Positions 17,198 to 27,254 are shown, counted from the first letter of the stretch. The stretch: DNA of 64,000 nucleotides from Micromonospora sp. DSM 45708 (GCF_039566955.1 NZ_CP154796.1:1426001-1490000), one strand, 5' to 3'. Numbers and translations: made by a program. Notes: generated by a model from the letters alone, not told the origin.

Positions 17198-19417
17198 TCA
17201 GCCGAGGTGGCGCAGCACCACCAGCGCCTGGTCGTCCTCGGAGCCGGCCAGGTCGTGCAGGAGCGCGTCCGCGATCGCCTCGACCGGCTCGTCCCGCACC
17301 GCGGTCAGCGACCGGTGCAGCGCCGCGACGCCCTCGTCGTACGGCCGGCCGCGCCGCTCCACCAGCCCGTCGGTGTACGCGACCAGCACGTCCCGGGGAC
17401 GGAACGCGACGGTGGTGACGGTCATCGGCCGGTCGACCATGCCCAGCGGCATCGCGTTGGCGGTCTGCACGGTGCGTGGCGGCTGCCCGGCCGACAGCAC
17501 CACCGGGTGCGGGTGCCCGGCCCGGGCTACGTGCGCCACCCGGGCCGCCGGATCGACCACCACGATCAGGCAGGTGCCCAGGAACCCGACCCCGAGCAGC
17601 TCGGTGAGCCGGAGGAACACCTCCTCCAACGGCACGCCCAACCGGATCAGCGTGTTCAGCACGGTGCGTAGCTGGGCCATGTCGGCGGCGGCCTCGACCT
17701 GGTGCCCGACCACGTCGCCGACCACCACGGCCACCCGGTCGCCGTCCTGCCGGACCAGGTCGTACCAGTCGCCGCCCAGGTGCAGGCCGCTCATCGCCGG
17801 CCGGTAGCGGGTGGCCACCTCCAGGCTCTCCGGCATGATCAGCGACGAACTGCGCAGCCGGCCGGCCAGCCGGGTCACCAGGTTGTGCTCGGCGGCGGCC
17901 AACCGGACCCGCTCCAGCGTCTGCTCGCACAGGTCGGCGACGGTGTCCAGCAGCGCCAGGTCGCTGTCCCGCAGCGGACGCTCGCGCCGCCAGCCGAAAC
18001 CGAGCGCGGCGATCGGGCGGCGGTCGGCGCCGAACAGCGGCAGCGCCACGGTGGTCACCATGCCGTGCCGGCCGACCGGGTCGGGCAGACCCGGGAACCG
18101 GGTGGCGAAGTCGGCGCGGTCGCGCACCAGAATGCGTTCCCCGTGGTGCAGCGCGCGCACGATCGGACGCGGGTCGTCGATGGTCAGGTCGTGGAACGTG
18201 GCGGCCAGCGTGCCCGGCACGTCGTCGTGGTACCAGAGCCGGACCCGGCGGCCCTCGTCCCGCATGGCCAGGCCGGGCAGCTCCGCGCCGAACGCGGTGG
18301 TGGCGGCGTCCAGGATCACCTCGATCGCCTCGGCGGTGGAACGGGTCACGCTCAACCGGGCCGCGAACCCGGCCATCGCCTGCGCCGACCCGGTCAGTTC
18401 GGCCCGTTGCAGCGCCTGACTGCACAGCGCGGTCACCGCGTCGAGCAGGCTGCCCCGCGCCTCGTCGTCGGTCCGGCCGGTCCAGCGCACCTCCAGGGCG
18501 CCGAGCGCGCCGCCGTCGCCGTCGCGCAACGGCAGGCAGACCCCGGTGTCCCGGTCGTCGGGCAGCGGCAGCACCGCGTTGTCGCGTACCGCCCGGGCCA
18601 GCGGGACGTCGGCGTCGACCGGCAGCCGCTCCGGCGACGCGCCGGCGCCGGCCACGTCGAGCACGGTACGGCCGGGCAGGGCGATCGCCACCCGCAGCGC
18701 GGCGGCGTCCATCACGGCCGGGGCCACCGTGGTCATCACCTCGACGATGGCGTCCCGGCTCCGGGCCGAGCTGAGCGCCCCGGCCAGCCGGGCGAGCGCC
18801 TCCGACCGCCGCAGCGCCTGCTCCGACCGGGCGCGGAGCAGCCGCAGCTCGGCGCGGGCGGCGTCCAGTTCGCCGCGGTCGGTGGACCGGCGGCGGTCGG
18901 ACCGCTGCGGCCGGGCGGCCGGCGACCCGCCGCGCCGTTCGGCGACCACCCGGGCGGTGGTCTCCGCGCCGACCGTGAGCACGCCGGCGATCCGGCCCGA
19001 CTCGTCCGGCACCGGGAGGTGGGTGAAGGTGAACCAGCGGTCCTCGCCGGCGTCGTCCCGCCCGCGCCGCACCGGTACGTCGGTGGGCCCGGCGCTCCGG
19101 CCGGCGCGCACGTCGGCCAGCAGCGGGCCGAGCGCGTCCCGGTCGCCCGGCCACACCTCGGCGGGCCGCTCCGGGTCGAGCAACCGCAGGTACGCGTCGT
19201 TGGGCAGCGGCGTCGGCGGGTCGCCCCACCACAGCACGGTCGGGGCGGGGGAGTGCAGACAGAGCGCCAGCGCGGTACGCAGGCTCTGCGGCCAGCCGTC
19301 GACCGGGCCGAGCGGGGTGGCGGACCAGTCCCGCGCCGTGATCGCCGCACCCACCTCCCCGCCGGTGGCGACGACGACGTCCGGCCACCGGACGCCGTCG
19401 GACGGGGTGCGGCTCAC
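17198..19417 (-). CDS. PAS/GAF sensor with SpoIIE-type PP2C serine phosphatase
   Basis: 739-aa cytoplasmic signalling protein. GTG 19417 is chosen because GGAGG precedes it on the minus strand. Order: a PAS-like domain of the [21 protein letters not shown] type (about 30-165), a coiled linker, a GAF domain (about 195-330, [23 protein letters not shown] at its start), a second GAF domain (about 345-495), and the C-terminal SpoIIE phosphatase (about 515-739). Metal-binding acidic residues are visible in [30 protein letters not shown] and [14 protein letters not shown]. Such proteins usually dephosphorylate anti-sigma-factor antagonists in actinobacteria. No anti-sigma partner is nearby. A 162-bp gap separates it from the divergent YciI-like gene. 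Confidence 0.9.
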   Translation of the reverse strand: MSRTPSDGVRWPDVVVATGGEVGAAITARDWSATPLGPVDGWPQSLRTALALCLHSPAPTVLWWGDPPTPLPNDAYLRLLDPERPAEVWPGDRDALGPLLADVRAGRSAGPTDVPVRRGRDDAGEDRWFTFTHLPVPDESGRIAGVLTVGAETTARVVAERRGGSPAARPQRSDRRRSTDRGELDAARAELRLLRARSEQALRRSEALARLAGALSSARSRDAIVEVMTTVAPAVMDAAALRVAIALPGRTVLDVAGAGASPERLPVDADVPLARAVRDNAVLPLPDDRDTGVCLPLRDGDGGALGALEVRWTGRTDDEARGSLLDAVTALCSQALQRAELTGSAQAMAGFAARLSVTRSTAEAIEVILDAATTAFGAELPGLAMRDEGRRVRLWYHDDVPGTLAATFHDLTIDDPRPIVRALHHGERILVRDRADFATRFPGLPDPVGRHGMVTTVALPLFGADRRPIAALGFGWRRERPLRDSDLALLDTVADLCEQTLERVRLAAAEHNLVTRLAGRLRSSSLIMPESLEVATRYRPAMSGLHLGGDWYDLVRQDGDRVAVVVGDVVGHQVEAAADMAQLRTVLNTLIRLGVPLEEVFLRLTELLGVGFLGTCLIVVVDPAARVAHVARAGHPHPVVLSAGQPPRTVQTANAMPLGMVDRPMTVTTVAFRPRDVLVAYTDGLVERRGRPYDEGVAALHRSLTAVRDEPVEAIADALLHDLAGSEDDQALVVLRHLG

Positions 19418-19579
19418 CCGGGACCTCCGCTCGGGCACAGGCGTCGGCTGTTTCCGGAAACCTACCAGCGGGTCGCCGGGGTGGGCGATCACCGATCCGG
19501 TCCGGTCAGTTGCGCCGAGCCCGCCCGGGGTCCGGGGGCACCGTGCGAGGCTGGGTGGGACGGCGGTCAGGAGGTGCGC

Positions 19580-19945
19580 ATGGGCGCCACGCCCCGGCTC
19601 GACTTCGCGTTGGACACCTACGAGTGCATCGTGCTCTACCCGGGACCGTCCGGCCGGGCGCTGCCGGAGGAGACCGTGCAGCGGTTGCAGTCCGAGCATC
19701 TCCGGCACATGCAGGCGTTGCAGCGGCGCGGCATCGTGCTGGTCGACGGCTCGGTGGACGGCCCGGCCCGCGAACCCGACCCGCCGATCGGCTTCGGTCT
19801 GGCCCGGACCGGCTCGGTGGACGACGTGCGCAGCGTCATGGAGGCCGACCCGGCGGTGCAGGCCGGGCTCTACCGGGTGGAGGTGCTGACCTTCCTCTGC
19901 CCGGCCGGCTCGCTGGAGTTCCCGCTGGTCAAGACCGAGAGCTGA
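19580..19945 (+). CDS. YciI-like (YCII-related) protein
   Basis: 121-aa small cytosolic protein with the ferredoxin-like YCII fold, often dimeric and of uncertain enzymatic role. ATG 19580 has an AGGAGG just upstream. Typical features are ECIVLYPGPSGR near the start, HLRHMQALQRRGIVLVDGSV in the middle, and a C-terminal EADPAVQAGLYRVEVLTFLCP segment (the usual DPxxxAGL motif). It is divergent from the SpoIIE phosphatase gene, but a shared function cannot be claimed. Confidence 0.75.
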   Translation: MGATPRLDFALDTYECIVLYPGPSGRALPEETVQRLQSEHLRHMQALQRRGIVLVDGSVDGPAREPDPPIGFGLARTGSVDDVRSVMEADPAVQAGLYRVEVLTFLCPAGSLEFPLVKTES

Positions 19946-20059
19946 GGCGCTGTCGGGCGGACGACGGCGGACCGCCCCGGGTCGGTGCCAGGGTCCGGCC
20001 CACGCAGCGCCCCCGGCTTGTCCGGCGCCGCCGGCCCGGGGTCGGCCGGGGAGTGCGCC

Positions 20060-20254
20060 ATGACCGCCGCCCCGGATGTCCCGCGCGCCACCGGCCTGCT
20101 CGCGCCGGAGGAGACCGGCCGGGTCCGGCTCGCCCACGGCCCGAGCGGGGACCGGCTGCGCCGGACCGAGCGCCGGTACGACCCGCCCGGCCTGTTCTCG
20201 GCCGTGCCCACGCTGCCGCCGGCCGGCCCGCCCGTACCCCGCGTCGAGCGGTGA
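20060..20254 (+). CDS. Small unknown protein, 64 aa
   Basis: ATG 20060 follows GGGGAG at a usable distance. The product is arginine- and proline-rich and has no membrane helix: PRATGLLAPEETGRVRL, then GDRLRRTERRYDPPGLFSAVPTLPP. Third-position GC is high and the reading frame has the codon pattern of its neighbours, but it is short, so it may be a chance frame. It lies upstream of pyk on the same strand. No known domain is recognised. Confidence 0.45.
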   Translation: MTAAPDVPRATGLLAPEETGRVRLAHGPSGDRLRRTERRYDPPGLFSAVPTLPPAGPPVPRVER

Positions 20255-20383
20255 CGGCGGGCGGTACGATTTCCGCCGCGCGGTCGCCGATGCCCGCCAC
20301 ACGACGTTCCGGTGCGGTACGCCTACCGCCCGCCCGCGCGTTTCTTCGCGCGTCGTTGGACAACTGTTCCGCAAGTCCGCAAG

Positions 20384-20422
20384 GGGTCGGCTGGTGAGCC
20401 GACCCGGAGGAGAGACTAGCCT
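20384..20422 (+). promoter_or_regulatory. pyk promoter with a perfect palindrome over the -35 region
   Basis: TAGCCT (20417-20422) is followed by 7 nt and then the GTG at 20430, placing transcription start at the start codon. A perfect inverted repeat GGGTCGGCT/AGCCGACCC with a 4-nt centre spans 20384-20405, covering the expected -35 position. It may be an operator. A GGAGG at 20406-20410 would then be upstream of the transcript and unused. Confidence 0.5.
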
Positions 20423-20429
20423 GATGGGC

Positions 20430-21872
20430 GTGACACGCCGCGCGAAGATCGTCTGCACTCTCGGCCCCGCCACCTCGTCCCCGGAGCGCATCCGGGGGCT
20501 CGTCGAGGCCGGCATGAACGTGGCGAGGCTCAACTTCAGCCACGGCGCTCACGCCGACCACGAGGCGGTCTGCCGGCTGGTCCGGGAGGCGGCCGAGGCC
20601 GCCGGGCAGCCGGTCGCCGTGCTCGCCGACCTCCAGGGCCCCAAGATCCGGCTCGGCCGTTTCGCCGACGGGCCGCACGAGTGGCGCACCGGCGACTCCG
20701 TGGTGATCACCAGCGACGAGATCGTCGGCACCAAGGAGCGGGTTTCCTGCACCTACCGCAAGCTGCCGCAGGAGGTGAAGCCGGGCGACCGGCTGCTGAT
20801 CGACGACGGCCGGGTCGCGGTCGAGGTCAGCGACGTCACCGGCAACGACATCCGCTGCCTGGTCACCGAGGGCGGTCCGGTCTCCAACAACAAGGGCGTC
20901 TCGCTGCCGAACGTGGCGGTCAGCGTCCCGGCCATGTCCGACAAGGACGCCGAGGACCTGCGCTTCGCCCTCGGCCTCGGCGTCGACCTGGTGGCGCTCT
21001 CCTTCGTCCGCTCGCCGGAGGACATCAAGCTCGTCCACTCGATCATGGACGAGGAGGGTGTCCGCCGCCCGGTCCTGGCCAAGGTCGAGAAGCCGGAGGC
21101 GGTCGACCACCTGGAGGCGATCGTGCTCGCCTTCGACGGCGTCATGGTCGCCCGCGGCGACCTCGGCGTCGAGCTGCCGCTGGACCAGGTCCCGCTGGTG
21201 CAGAAGCGCGCCGTGCAGCTCTGCCGGGAGAACGCCAAGCCGGTCATCGTGGCCACCCAGATGCTCGACTCCATGATCGAGAACTCGCGCCCGACCCGCG
21301 CCGAGGCCTCCGACGTGGCCAACGCGGTGCTCGACGGCGCGGACGCGGTGATGCTCTCCGGCGAGACCAGCGTCGGCAAGTACCCGGTGCTCACCGTCAG
21401 CACCATGGCGAAGATCATCACCACCACCGAGGCCGGCTCGATCGCGGTGCCCCGGCTCCAGCACGACCCGCGTACGCACGGCGGCGCGCTCACCGTCGCC
21501 GCGTCGTCGATCGCCCGCGCCATCGGCGCCAAGGCGATGGTGGCGTTCTCGCAGACCGGCGACACCGTCAAGCGGCTCAGCCGGCTGCACTGCGACCTGC
21601 CGCTGCTGGCGTTCACGCCGGTGCCGGAGGTGCGCAACCAGCTCGCGCTCTGCTGGGGCGTGGAGACGTTCCTGATGCCGTTCGTGCAGCACACCGACGA
21701 CATGTTCCGCCAGGTCGACCAGGCGCTGCTCGGCCTGAACCGGGCCAATCCGGGTGACTACGTGGTGATCGTGGCCGGCAGTCCGCCCGGCACCCCCGGC
21801 TCCACCAACACGCTGCGCGTGCACCAGCTCGGCTCGCTCGTCGACGCCGCGGCGGCCCGGGCGCTCCAGTGA
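20430..21872 (+). CDS. pyk: Pyruvate kinase
   Basis: 480-aa glycolytic enzyme converting phosphoenolpyruvate and ADP to pyruvate and ATP. The GTG at 20430 (VTRRAKIVCTLGPATSSPER) matches the N-terminus of mycobacterial PykA and sits 7 nt after a TAGCCT -10 box, so the mRNA is probably leaderless; an ATG at 20424 is two codons upstream. Landmarks: MNVARLNFSHG, DLQGPKIRLG, the B domain around GDSVVITSDE, the catalytic signature VLAKVEKPEAVDHLEAI with MVARGDLGVELPL, ATQMLDSMIENSRPTRAEASDVANAVLDGADAVMLS (read in pieces), and a C-terminal regulatory domain. It overlaps the next gene by 4 bp (GTGA). Confidence 0.97.
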   Translation: MTRRAKIVCTLGPATSSPERIRGLVEAGMNVARLNFSHGAHADHEAVCRLVREAAEAAGQPVAVLADLQGPKIRLGRFADGPHEWRTGDSVVITSDEIVGTKERVSCTYRKLPQEVKPGDRLLIDDGRVAVEVSDVTGNDIRCLVTEGGPVSNNKGVSLPNVAVSVPAMSDKDAEDLRFALGLGVDLVALSFVRSPEDIKLVHSIMDEEGVRRPVLAKVEKPEAVDHLEAIVLAFDGVMVARGDLGVELPLDQVPLVQKRAVQLCRENAKPVIVATQMLDSMIENSRPTRAEASDVANAVLDGADAVMLSGETSVGKYPVLTVSTMAKIITTTEAGSIAVPRLQHDPRTHGGALTVAASSIARAIGAKAMVAFSQTGDTVKRLSRLHCDLPLLAFTPVPEVRNQLALCWGVETFLMPFVQHTDDMFRQVDQALLGLNRANPGDYVVIVAGSPPGTPGSTNTLRVHQLGSLVDAAAARALQ

Positions 21873-22753
21873 GTGACGCTCCGGTGGCGACCGGGCAGGC
21901 CGCCGTCGACCAGCTCCTGGAGGTGCTGGACCTCGCGCAGACCGGCGAGATGGCCTTCCGCGGGATGAGCCCGCAGGTGGGCCCGCAGCGGGTCTACGGA
22001 GGCCAGGTCGCCGGTCAGGCGCTGGTGGCGGCCGGCCGCACGGTCGGTCCGGAGCGGGCCGTGCACTCGCTGCACGGCTACTTCGTGCGGCCCGGCGACC
22101 CGGCCGAGCCGATCGACTACCAGGTGGAGAACGTCCGCGACGGCCGCTCCTTCTCGGTGCGCCGCTCGGTGGCGCTCCAGCACGACAAGCCGATCTTCTT
22201 CATGTCGGCGTCGTTCCAGCGGCAGGAGGAGGGGCTGGACCACCACGCCCCGCTCCCGCCGGACGTGCCCGGCCCGGACGACGTGCCCACCATGACCGAC
22301 CGGCTGTCCCGCTACCCGGAACGGCTCGGCATCTGGGGTCAGATCCCGCGCCCGATCGACGTCCGGTACGTCGGCGAGCCCGGCTGGGTACGCCCCGGCG
22401 ACCGCCCGGCCGAGCCGCACCAACGGGTCTGGATGCGCATCGACGGCAAGCTGCCGGACGATCCGCTGCTGCACGCCTGCGCGTTGACGTACGCCTCCGA
22501 CCTGACGCTGCTCGACTCGGTGTTGTCGGTGCACGGCGAGGTGTGGGGGCCGGGCGGTGTGGTCGGCGCGAGCCTCGACCACGCGCTCTGGTTCCACCGT
22601 TCGTTCCGGGCCGACGAGTGGTTCCTCTACGACTGCTGGAGCCCGTCCGCGTCGGGTGCCCGGGGCTTGGCCACCGGCCGGATGTTCACCACGGACGGCC
22701 GGCACATCGCCAGCGCCGTGCAGGAGGGGCTGCTGCGCCGGGTGGGTGGCTGA
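21869..22753 (+). CDS. tesB: Acyl-CoA thioesterase II
   Basis: 294-aa double-hotdog thioesterase hydrolysing acyl-CoA to free acid and CoA. The GTG overlaps the pyk stop codon (GTGA at 21869-21872), so it is translated by coupling in the pyk transcript. Each half carries a hotdog: RVYGGQVAGQALVAAGRTV and HSLHGYFVRPGDPAEPIDY in the first, LPDDPLLHACALTYASDLTLL and ASLDHALWFHRSF in the second. The Asp of SLDHALWFH and the late Gln/Ser region fit the known catalytic set. The pyk-tesB order is the same as Rv1617-Rv1618 in M. tuberculosis. Confidence 0.93.
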   Translation: MSDAPVATGQAAVDQLLEVLDLAQTGEMAFRGMSPQVGPQRVYGGQVAGQALVAAGRTVGPERAVHSLHGYFVRPGDPAEPIDYQVENVRDGRSFSVRRSVALQHDKPIFFMSASFQRQEEGLDHHAPLPPDVPGPDDVPTMTDRLSRYPERLGIWGQIPRPIDVRYVGEPGWVRPGDRPAEPHQRVWMRIDGKLPDDPLLHACALTYASDLTLLDSVLSVHGEVWGPGGVVGASLDHALWFHRSFRADEWFLYDCWSPSASGARGLATGRMFTTDGRHIASAVQEGLLRRVGG

Positions 22754-22823
22754 CCGGCGACCGTGACCGTTCGGCCGAGGGTCGGGAGACCGGGCGGCTG
22801 AACAGGCGACTAACCTTGCCGGC

Positions 22824-23294
22824 ATGCGTCTCTCCGCCCGGGTCGACTATGCCCTCCGTGCGGCTGCCGAGCTGGCCTCGGTCGCCGAGGGCACGACCGT
22901 CGGTCGGAGCCGACCGGTGACCGCCGAGCAGATCGCCCGCTCGCAGGACATCCCGCCGAAGTTCCTGGAGAGCATCCTGCTCCAGCTCCGCCGGGGCGGC
23001 ATCGTGCACGCCCAGCGGGGTCCCGAGGGAGGTTACTGGCTGGCCCGCCCGGCCGGGGAGATCTCCCTGGCCGAGGTGATCCGGGTGATCGACGGGCCGC
23101 TGGCGCACGTCCGCGGCCAACGCCCGGAGCAGCTCGGCTACCAGGGCGCGGCCCGCGCGTTGCAGGACGTGTGGATCGCGCTGCGGGCCAGCGAGCGCGA
23201 GATCCTGGAGCTGGTCACGATCGCCGACGTGGCCACCGGAGCGTTGCCCGACCGGGTCAACGAGCTGGCCGCCGACCCGCGCGCCTGGAGCTGA
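22824..23294 (+). CDS. Rrf2-family transcriptional regulator
   Basis: 156-aa winged-helix regulator. The N-terminus MRLSARVDYALRAAAELA is the Rrf2 hallmark; VTAEQIARSQDIPPKFLESILLQLRRGGIVHAQRGPEGGYWLARPA is the HTH and wing. There is no cysteine, so unlike IscR or NsrR it cannot carry an iron-sulfur cluster and is more like CymR, which senses sulfur status. A TAACCT box lies 7 nt before the ATG, so the transcript is probably leaderless. The next gene is a TauE-type sulfur-compound permease, which supports a role in sulfur metabolism by context. Confidence 0.88.
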   Translation: MRLSARVDYALRAAAELASVAEGTTVGRSRPVTAEQIARSQDIPPKFLESILLQLRRGGIVHAQRGPEGGYWLARPAGEISLAEVIRVIDGPLAHVRGQRPEQLGYQGAARALQDVWIALRASEREILELVTIADVATGALPDRVNELAADPRAWS

Positions 23295-23450
23295 CGGCTC
23301 GCCCACCGCGGCGCACCGCCGAGGCCGTCCCGCGTGCCGGGGGGCCGTCCGGCGTGTCCCACCAACCGGATGGGGGACTTGACCCGGAGCGCCTCCGTAC
23401 CGCATTGTCGACCAAGTTGATAGGAGATGCCGAAAAGTCAGGGGGCGCTC

Positions 23451-24470
23451 GTGCGCAAGCTGCTGGTCCTCGCCCTCGTCGGGCTTCTCGCGCAACTGGT
23501 CGACGGCGCGCTCGGCATGGCGTACGGGCTGACGTCGTCGACGCTGCTGCTCGTCGCCGGCGTCGCGCCGGCCGCGGCCTCCGCGTCGGTGCACCTCGCC
23601 GAGATCGGCACCACGCTCGCCGCCGGCCTGTCGCACTGGCGCTTCGGTAACGTCGACTGGAAGGTGGTCGGCCGGATCGCGCTGCCCGGCGCGGTCGGCG
23701 CGTTCGCCGGTGCCACGTTCCTGAGCTCCATCTCCACCGAGTCGGCCGCCCCGTGGATGGCCGCCATCCTGTTCACCCTCGGCGCGTACCTGCTGATCCG
23801 CTTCTCCCGGCCGCTGCGCGCCAACCGCGCCGCCGGCCGGCTGCGCAGCCGCTTCCTGGCCCCGCTCGGGCTGGTCGCCGGCTTCGTCGACGCCACCGGC
23901 GGTGGCGGCTGGGGTCCGGTCGCCACCCCGGCGCTGCTGGTCTCCGGCCGGATGGAGCCGCGCAAGGTCATCGGCTCGGTGGACACCTCCGAGTTCGTGG
24001 TGGCCGGCGCGGCCAGCGTCGGCTTCCTGATCGGCCTCGGCTCCGAGGGCTTCCTGCTGCCCACCGTCGCCGCACTCCTCATCGGTGGCCTGATCGCCGC
24101 GCCGATCGCGGCCTGGCTGGTCCGCATCGTGCCCGCCCAGGTGCTCGGCGCCGTGATCGGCGGCGTGATCGTGTTGACCAACGCCCGCACCCTGCTGCGC
24201 GCCGGCGAGCTGGGCGGCCCGGTGCCGGCCCTGGTCTACGCCCTGCTCGGCGCCGGCTGGCTGGTCGCCGTGGTGCTGGCGGTGCGAGCGCTGCGTCGCG
24301 CCCGGCGGGCCCGGGCCACGGCCGAGGCGGCGCTCGCCTCGGCGCCCGCCGCCGCAGATGCTCCTGCCCCGTCGGTCGAGTCGGCCGAGGCTCCGGTTCC
24401 GACCGGTGTTCCGGCTCCGTCGGCCGAGTCGGGGGAGTCCCGGCGGCTCGCCGCCGCCGTCGAGGGCTGA
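23451..24470 (+). CDS. TauE/SafE-family sulfur-anion permease
   Basis: 339-aa membrane protein with about eight helices, a likely exporter or importer of sulfite, sulfonate or related anions. GTG 23451 (RKLLVLALVGLLAQLVDGALGMAYG) is preferred: GGGGG lies upstream, while the ATG at 23427 has AGGAG directly adjacent. Family features: LVDGALGMAYGLTSST in the first half and FVDATGGGGWGPVATPALL in the second. The C-terminal 60 residues are an Ala/Pro/Glu-rich tail with a near-repeated VESAEAPVPT/AESGES pattern. The preceding Rrf2 gene is the likely regulator. Confidence 0.88.
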   Translation: MRKLLVLALVGLLAQLVDGALGMAYGLTSSTLLLVAGVAPAAASASVHLAEIGTTLAAGLSHWRFGNVDWKVVGRIALPGAVGAFAGATFLSSISTESAAPWMAAILFTLGAYLLIRFSRPLRANRAAGRLRSRFLAPLGLVAGFVDATGGGGWGPVATPALLVSGRMEPRKVIGSVDTSEFVVAGAASVGFLIGLGSEGFLLPTVAALLIGGLIAAPIAAWLVRIVPAQVLGAVIGGVIVLTNARTLLRAGELGGPVPALVYALLGAGWLVAVVLAVRALRRARRARATAEAALASAPAAADAPAPSVESAEAPVPTGVPAPSAESGESRRLAAAVEG

Positions 24471-24553
24471 GCCTCCGGCGTCTGCCTGCCCGGCGTCGTC
24501 CGCCCGCGCGGCTTTTCCCGGTGTGTCGCCCGCCGGAGGGGATGCGCTTGCGC

Positions 24554-24597
24554 GCGATATACCTCTCCGTCATATTTATGCCTCAGCGGTATATCGC
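24554..24597. promoter_or_regulatory. AT-rich nested palindrome upstream of the rhamnogalacturonan lyase
   Basis: GCGATATACC (24554-24563) and GGTATATCGC (24588-24597) are perfect 10-bp inverted repeats with a 24-nt spacer. CATATTTATG (24571-24580) in the spacer has CATA/TATG arms. The GC content drops sharply here. The 364-bp gap 24471-24834 otherwise holds only this site and a second palindrome at 24730-24747; I see no gene in it. It is probably a binding site for an unknown regulator. Confidence 0.55.
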
Positions 24598-24729
24598 CTT
24601 CCCGGAAGTTCCTGCCTCGGGGCGTTACGCGGAGTCGCCGGGCGGCGGGCGACGCTCCGCCGCGCGGAGGCGCGCTTGTGGGGGCCTGCGGCGGTGGCTA
24701 CGCTGACGGGGCGCGGAGCCTAATCATCG

Positions 24730-24747
24730 ACGTCGATACGTCGACGT
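24730..24747. promoter_or_regulatory. Perfect 7-bp inverted repeat ACGTCGA-TACG-TCGACGT
   Basis: ACGTCGA (24730-24736) and TCGACGT (24741-24747) flank a 4-nt centre. It lies about 90 bp before the GTG of the lyase gene. It does not match the CebR box TGGGAGCGCTCCCA known for Streptomyces cellulases, so a different regulator would be needed. Confidence 0.4.
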
Positions 24748-24834
24748 CCCGTCGCGTCAGCGCACGTGCACACTCCCGCCGGTCCGGGCAGGCCGGCGTC
24801 GCCGCGTGCCCCGACCTTCGCGAAAGGCAACCCC

Positions 24835-27081
24835 GTGCACCACACCACCTCACGCCGGCTCGCCCTGCTCGCCGCCGCCTCGGCCGCCACCCTGACGGCC
24901 GGCGTACTCACCACCGTCACCGCCGCGGCGGCGGCGACCGCCTGCCGGGTCGACTACCGGATCACCAACCAGTGGGGCGGCGGCTTCGGCGCCGACGTCA
25001 CCGTGACCAACCTCGGCGACCCGGTCAACGGCTGGACGCTCGGCTGGAGCTTCGCCGCCGGTCAGCAGGTCACCCAGGCGTGGAACGCCACGGTCAGCCA
25101 GTCCGGAGTCCAGGTCACCGCCCGCGACGCCGGCTACAACGCCGCCATCGGCACCGGTGGCACCGCCAGCTTCGGCTTCAACGCCTCCTGGAACGACGCC
25201 GCCAACCCGGCACCCACCGCGTTCACCCTGAACGGCACCGCGTGCACCGGCGCATCCCCGACCGCGACGCCGACGACGTCCGGCCCGACCACGCCGCCCC
25301 CGACCACCCCACCGCCGACCACCCCGCCGGCCGGCGCCAAGCAGATGGAGAAGCTCGACCGGGGACTGGTCAGCGTCCGCTCCGGCAGCGGGAACCTGGT
25401 CTCCTGGCGGCTGCTCGGCACCGAGACCTCGGGCGTGTCGTTCAACCTCTACCGGGGCGGCACCAAGGTCAACGGCAGCCCGATCACCGGCGCCACCACC
25501 TACCTGGACGCCGGCGCCGCCGCCGGGTCCGCGTACACCGTGCGGGCCGTGGTGAACGGCGCCGAGCAGGCGGCGTCCGCCCCGGCGCTCCAGTTCGCCA
25601 ACGGCTACCTGGACGTGCCGATCCAGGCCCCGCCCGGGGGCACCACGCCGAGCGGCGAGGCGTACAGCTACTCGGCCAACGACGCCAGCGTGGGCGACCT
25701 CGACGGCGACGGCCGCTACGAGTTCGTGCTCAAGTGGGACCCGTCGAACAGCAAGGACAACTCGCAGTCCGGCTACACCGGCAACGTCTACGTGGACGCC
25801 TACACCCTCAGCGGGACCCGGCTGTGGCGGATCGACCTGGGCCGCAACATCCGTGCCGGCGCCCACTACACCCAGTTCCAGGTGTACGACTACGACGGCG
25901 ACGGGGACGCCGAGGTGGCCATGAAGACCGCCGACGGCAGCCGCTCCGGCACCGGCCAGGTGATCGGCTCCTCCTCGGCCGACCACCGCAACTCCAGCGG
26001 CTACGTGCTCGCCGGCCCCGAGTACCTGACCATGTTCGACGGTCGCACCGGCGCGGCGCTGTCCACCGTCGACTACGACCCGCCGCGCGGCACGGTCTCG
26101 TCCTGGGGCGACTCGTACGGCAACCGGGTCGACCGGTTCCTCGCCGGCACCGCCTACCTGGACGGGCAGCGCCCGTCGCTGATCATGGCGCGCGGTTACT
26201 ACACCCGGGCGGTGATCGCCGCCTGGGACTTCCGCGACGGCACGCTGCGCAAGCGGTGGACGTTCGACTCCAACGCCTCCGGCAACGGCGCCGCCGCCGG
26301 CCAGGGCAACCACCAGCTCTCGGTCGCCGACGTGGACAACGACGGCCGCCAGGAGATCGTCTACGGGGCCGCCACCATCGACGACAACGGCCGGCTGCTC
26401 TACTCGACCGGCAACGGGCACGGCGACGCGCTGCACGTCGGCGACCTCGACCCGTCCCGCGCCGGCCTGGAGGTCTTCAAGGTCGACGAGGACGCCAGCA
26501 AGCCCAGCTCGTGGATGTCCGACGCGCGTACCGGTCAGATCCTCTGGCAGACCGCGCCGAACGGCGACAACGGTCGCGGCGTCTCCGACGACATCTGGGC
26601 CGGCAGCCCGGGTGCGGAGTCCTGGTCCTCGGCGGTCGACGGCCTGCTCAACACGCGCGGGCAGAACGTCGGCCGTAAGCCGTCCTCGGCGAACTTCCTG
26701 ATCTGGTGGGACGGCGACCCGGTCCGCGAGCTGCTCGACGGCACGAAGATCGACAAGTACGGCACCGGCGGCGAGACGCGGCTGCTCACCGGCAGCAACA
26801 TCGCGTCGAACAACAGCACCAAGTCCACCCCGGCGCTCTCCGCCGACATCCTCGGTGACTGGCGCGAAGAGGTGGTCTGGCGCACCGCCGACAGCTCCGC
26901 GCTGCGGATCTACAGCACGCCGGTCACCACCGGCCTGCGCCTGCCGACCCTGATGCACGACCCGCAGTACCGGGTCGCCGTCGCCTGGCAGAACACCGCC
27001 TACAACCAGCCGCCGCACCCGGGCTTCCACCTCGGGGACGGCATGAGCACGCCGGCCGCGCCGAACATCTACCTGCGCTGA
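24835..27081 (+). CDS. Secreted rhamnogalacturonan lyase, CBM2 plus PL11
   Basis: 748-aa secreted pectinase that cleaves the rhamnogalacturonan I backbone. GTG 24835 has AAAGG upstream. Order: signal peptide ([19 protein letters not shown]... to AAAAA, about 1-35); CBM2 cellulose-binding module (about 36-135, [23 protein letters not shown] and NGWTLGWSF, closing Cys in NGTACTG); Thr/Pro linker ([19 protein letters not shown]); then the PL11 catalytic domain, an eight-bladed propeller with calcium-binding repeats such as [42 protein letters not shown] and [13 protein letters not shown], ending [21 protein letters not shown] (split reading). Close to Bacillus YesW/YesX in the catalytic part. 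Two palindromes upstream suggest regulation. Confidence 0.93.
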   Translation: MHHTTSRRLALLAAASAATLTAGVLTTVTAAAAATACRVDYRITNQWGGGFGADVTVTNLGDPVNGWTLGWSFAAGQQVTQAWNATVSQSGVQVTARDAGYNAAIGTGGTASFGFNASWNDAANPAPTAFTLNGTACTGASPTATPTTSGPTTPPPTTPPPTTPPAGAKQMEKLDRGLVSVRSGSGNLVSWRLLGTETSGVSFNLYRGGTKVNGSPITGATTYLDAGAAAGSAYTVRAVVNGAEQAASAPALQFANGYLDVPIQAPPGGTTPSGEAYSYSANDASVGDLDGDGRYEFVLKWDPSNSKDNSQSGYTGNVYVDAYTLSGTRLWRIDLGRNIRAGAHYTQFQVYDYDGDGDAEVAMKTADGSRSGTGQVIGSSSADHRNSSGYVLAGPEYLTMFDGRTGAALSTVDYDPPRGTVSSWGDSYGNRVDRFLAGTAYLDGQRPSLIMARGYYTRAVIAAWDFRDGTLRKRWTFDSNASGNGAAAGQGNHQLSVADVDNDGRQEIVYGAATIDDNGRLLYSTGNGHGDALHVGDLDPSRAGLEVFKVDEDASKPSSWMSDARTGQILWQTAPNGDNGRGVSDDIWAGSPGAESWSSAVDGLLNTRGQNVGRKPSSANFLIWWDGDPVRELLDGTKIDKYGTGGETRLLTGSNIASNNSTKSTPALSADILGDWREEVVWRTADSSALRIYSTPVTTGLRLPTLMHDPQYRVAVAWQNTAYNQPPHPGFHLGDGMSTPAAPNIYLR

Positions 27082-27095
27082 GGCCTCAGAAGCAG

Positions 27096-27142
27096 GCACC
27101 GGGTCGCCGGCCGCGGAATCCGCTCAGCCGGCGACCCGGTGC
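27096..27142. terminator. Strong hairpin after the lyase gene
   Basis: GCACCGGGTCGCCGGC (27096-27111) and GCCGGCGACCCGGTGC (27127-27142) form a perfect 16-bp stem around a 15-nt loop that can itself pair (GCGG/CCGC). It lies 15 nt after the stop codon. A second, smaller hairpin GCATTCCCG/CGGGAATGC follows at 27154-27183, on the side of the convergent luciferase-like gene, so both directions may be terminated. Confidence 0.8.
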
Positions 27143-27254
27143 ACCACACCGCAGCATTCCCGACCCGTCCCGACCGGGAATGCCGTACCACCACCGGGGA
27201 CAAAGTTATGCGTCCCACGCGACGCTGCGGTGACGTGGCTATGAAGAGCGTGTT

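Noticed and set aside
22824..23294. Iron-sulfur Rrf2 regulator (IscR/NsrR)
   Set aside because: The protein contains no cysteine.
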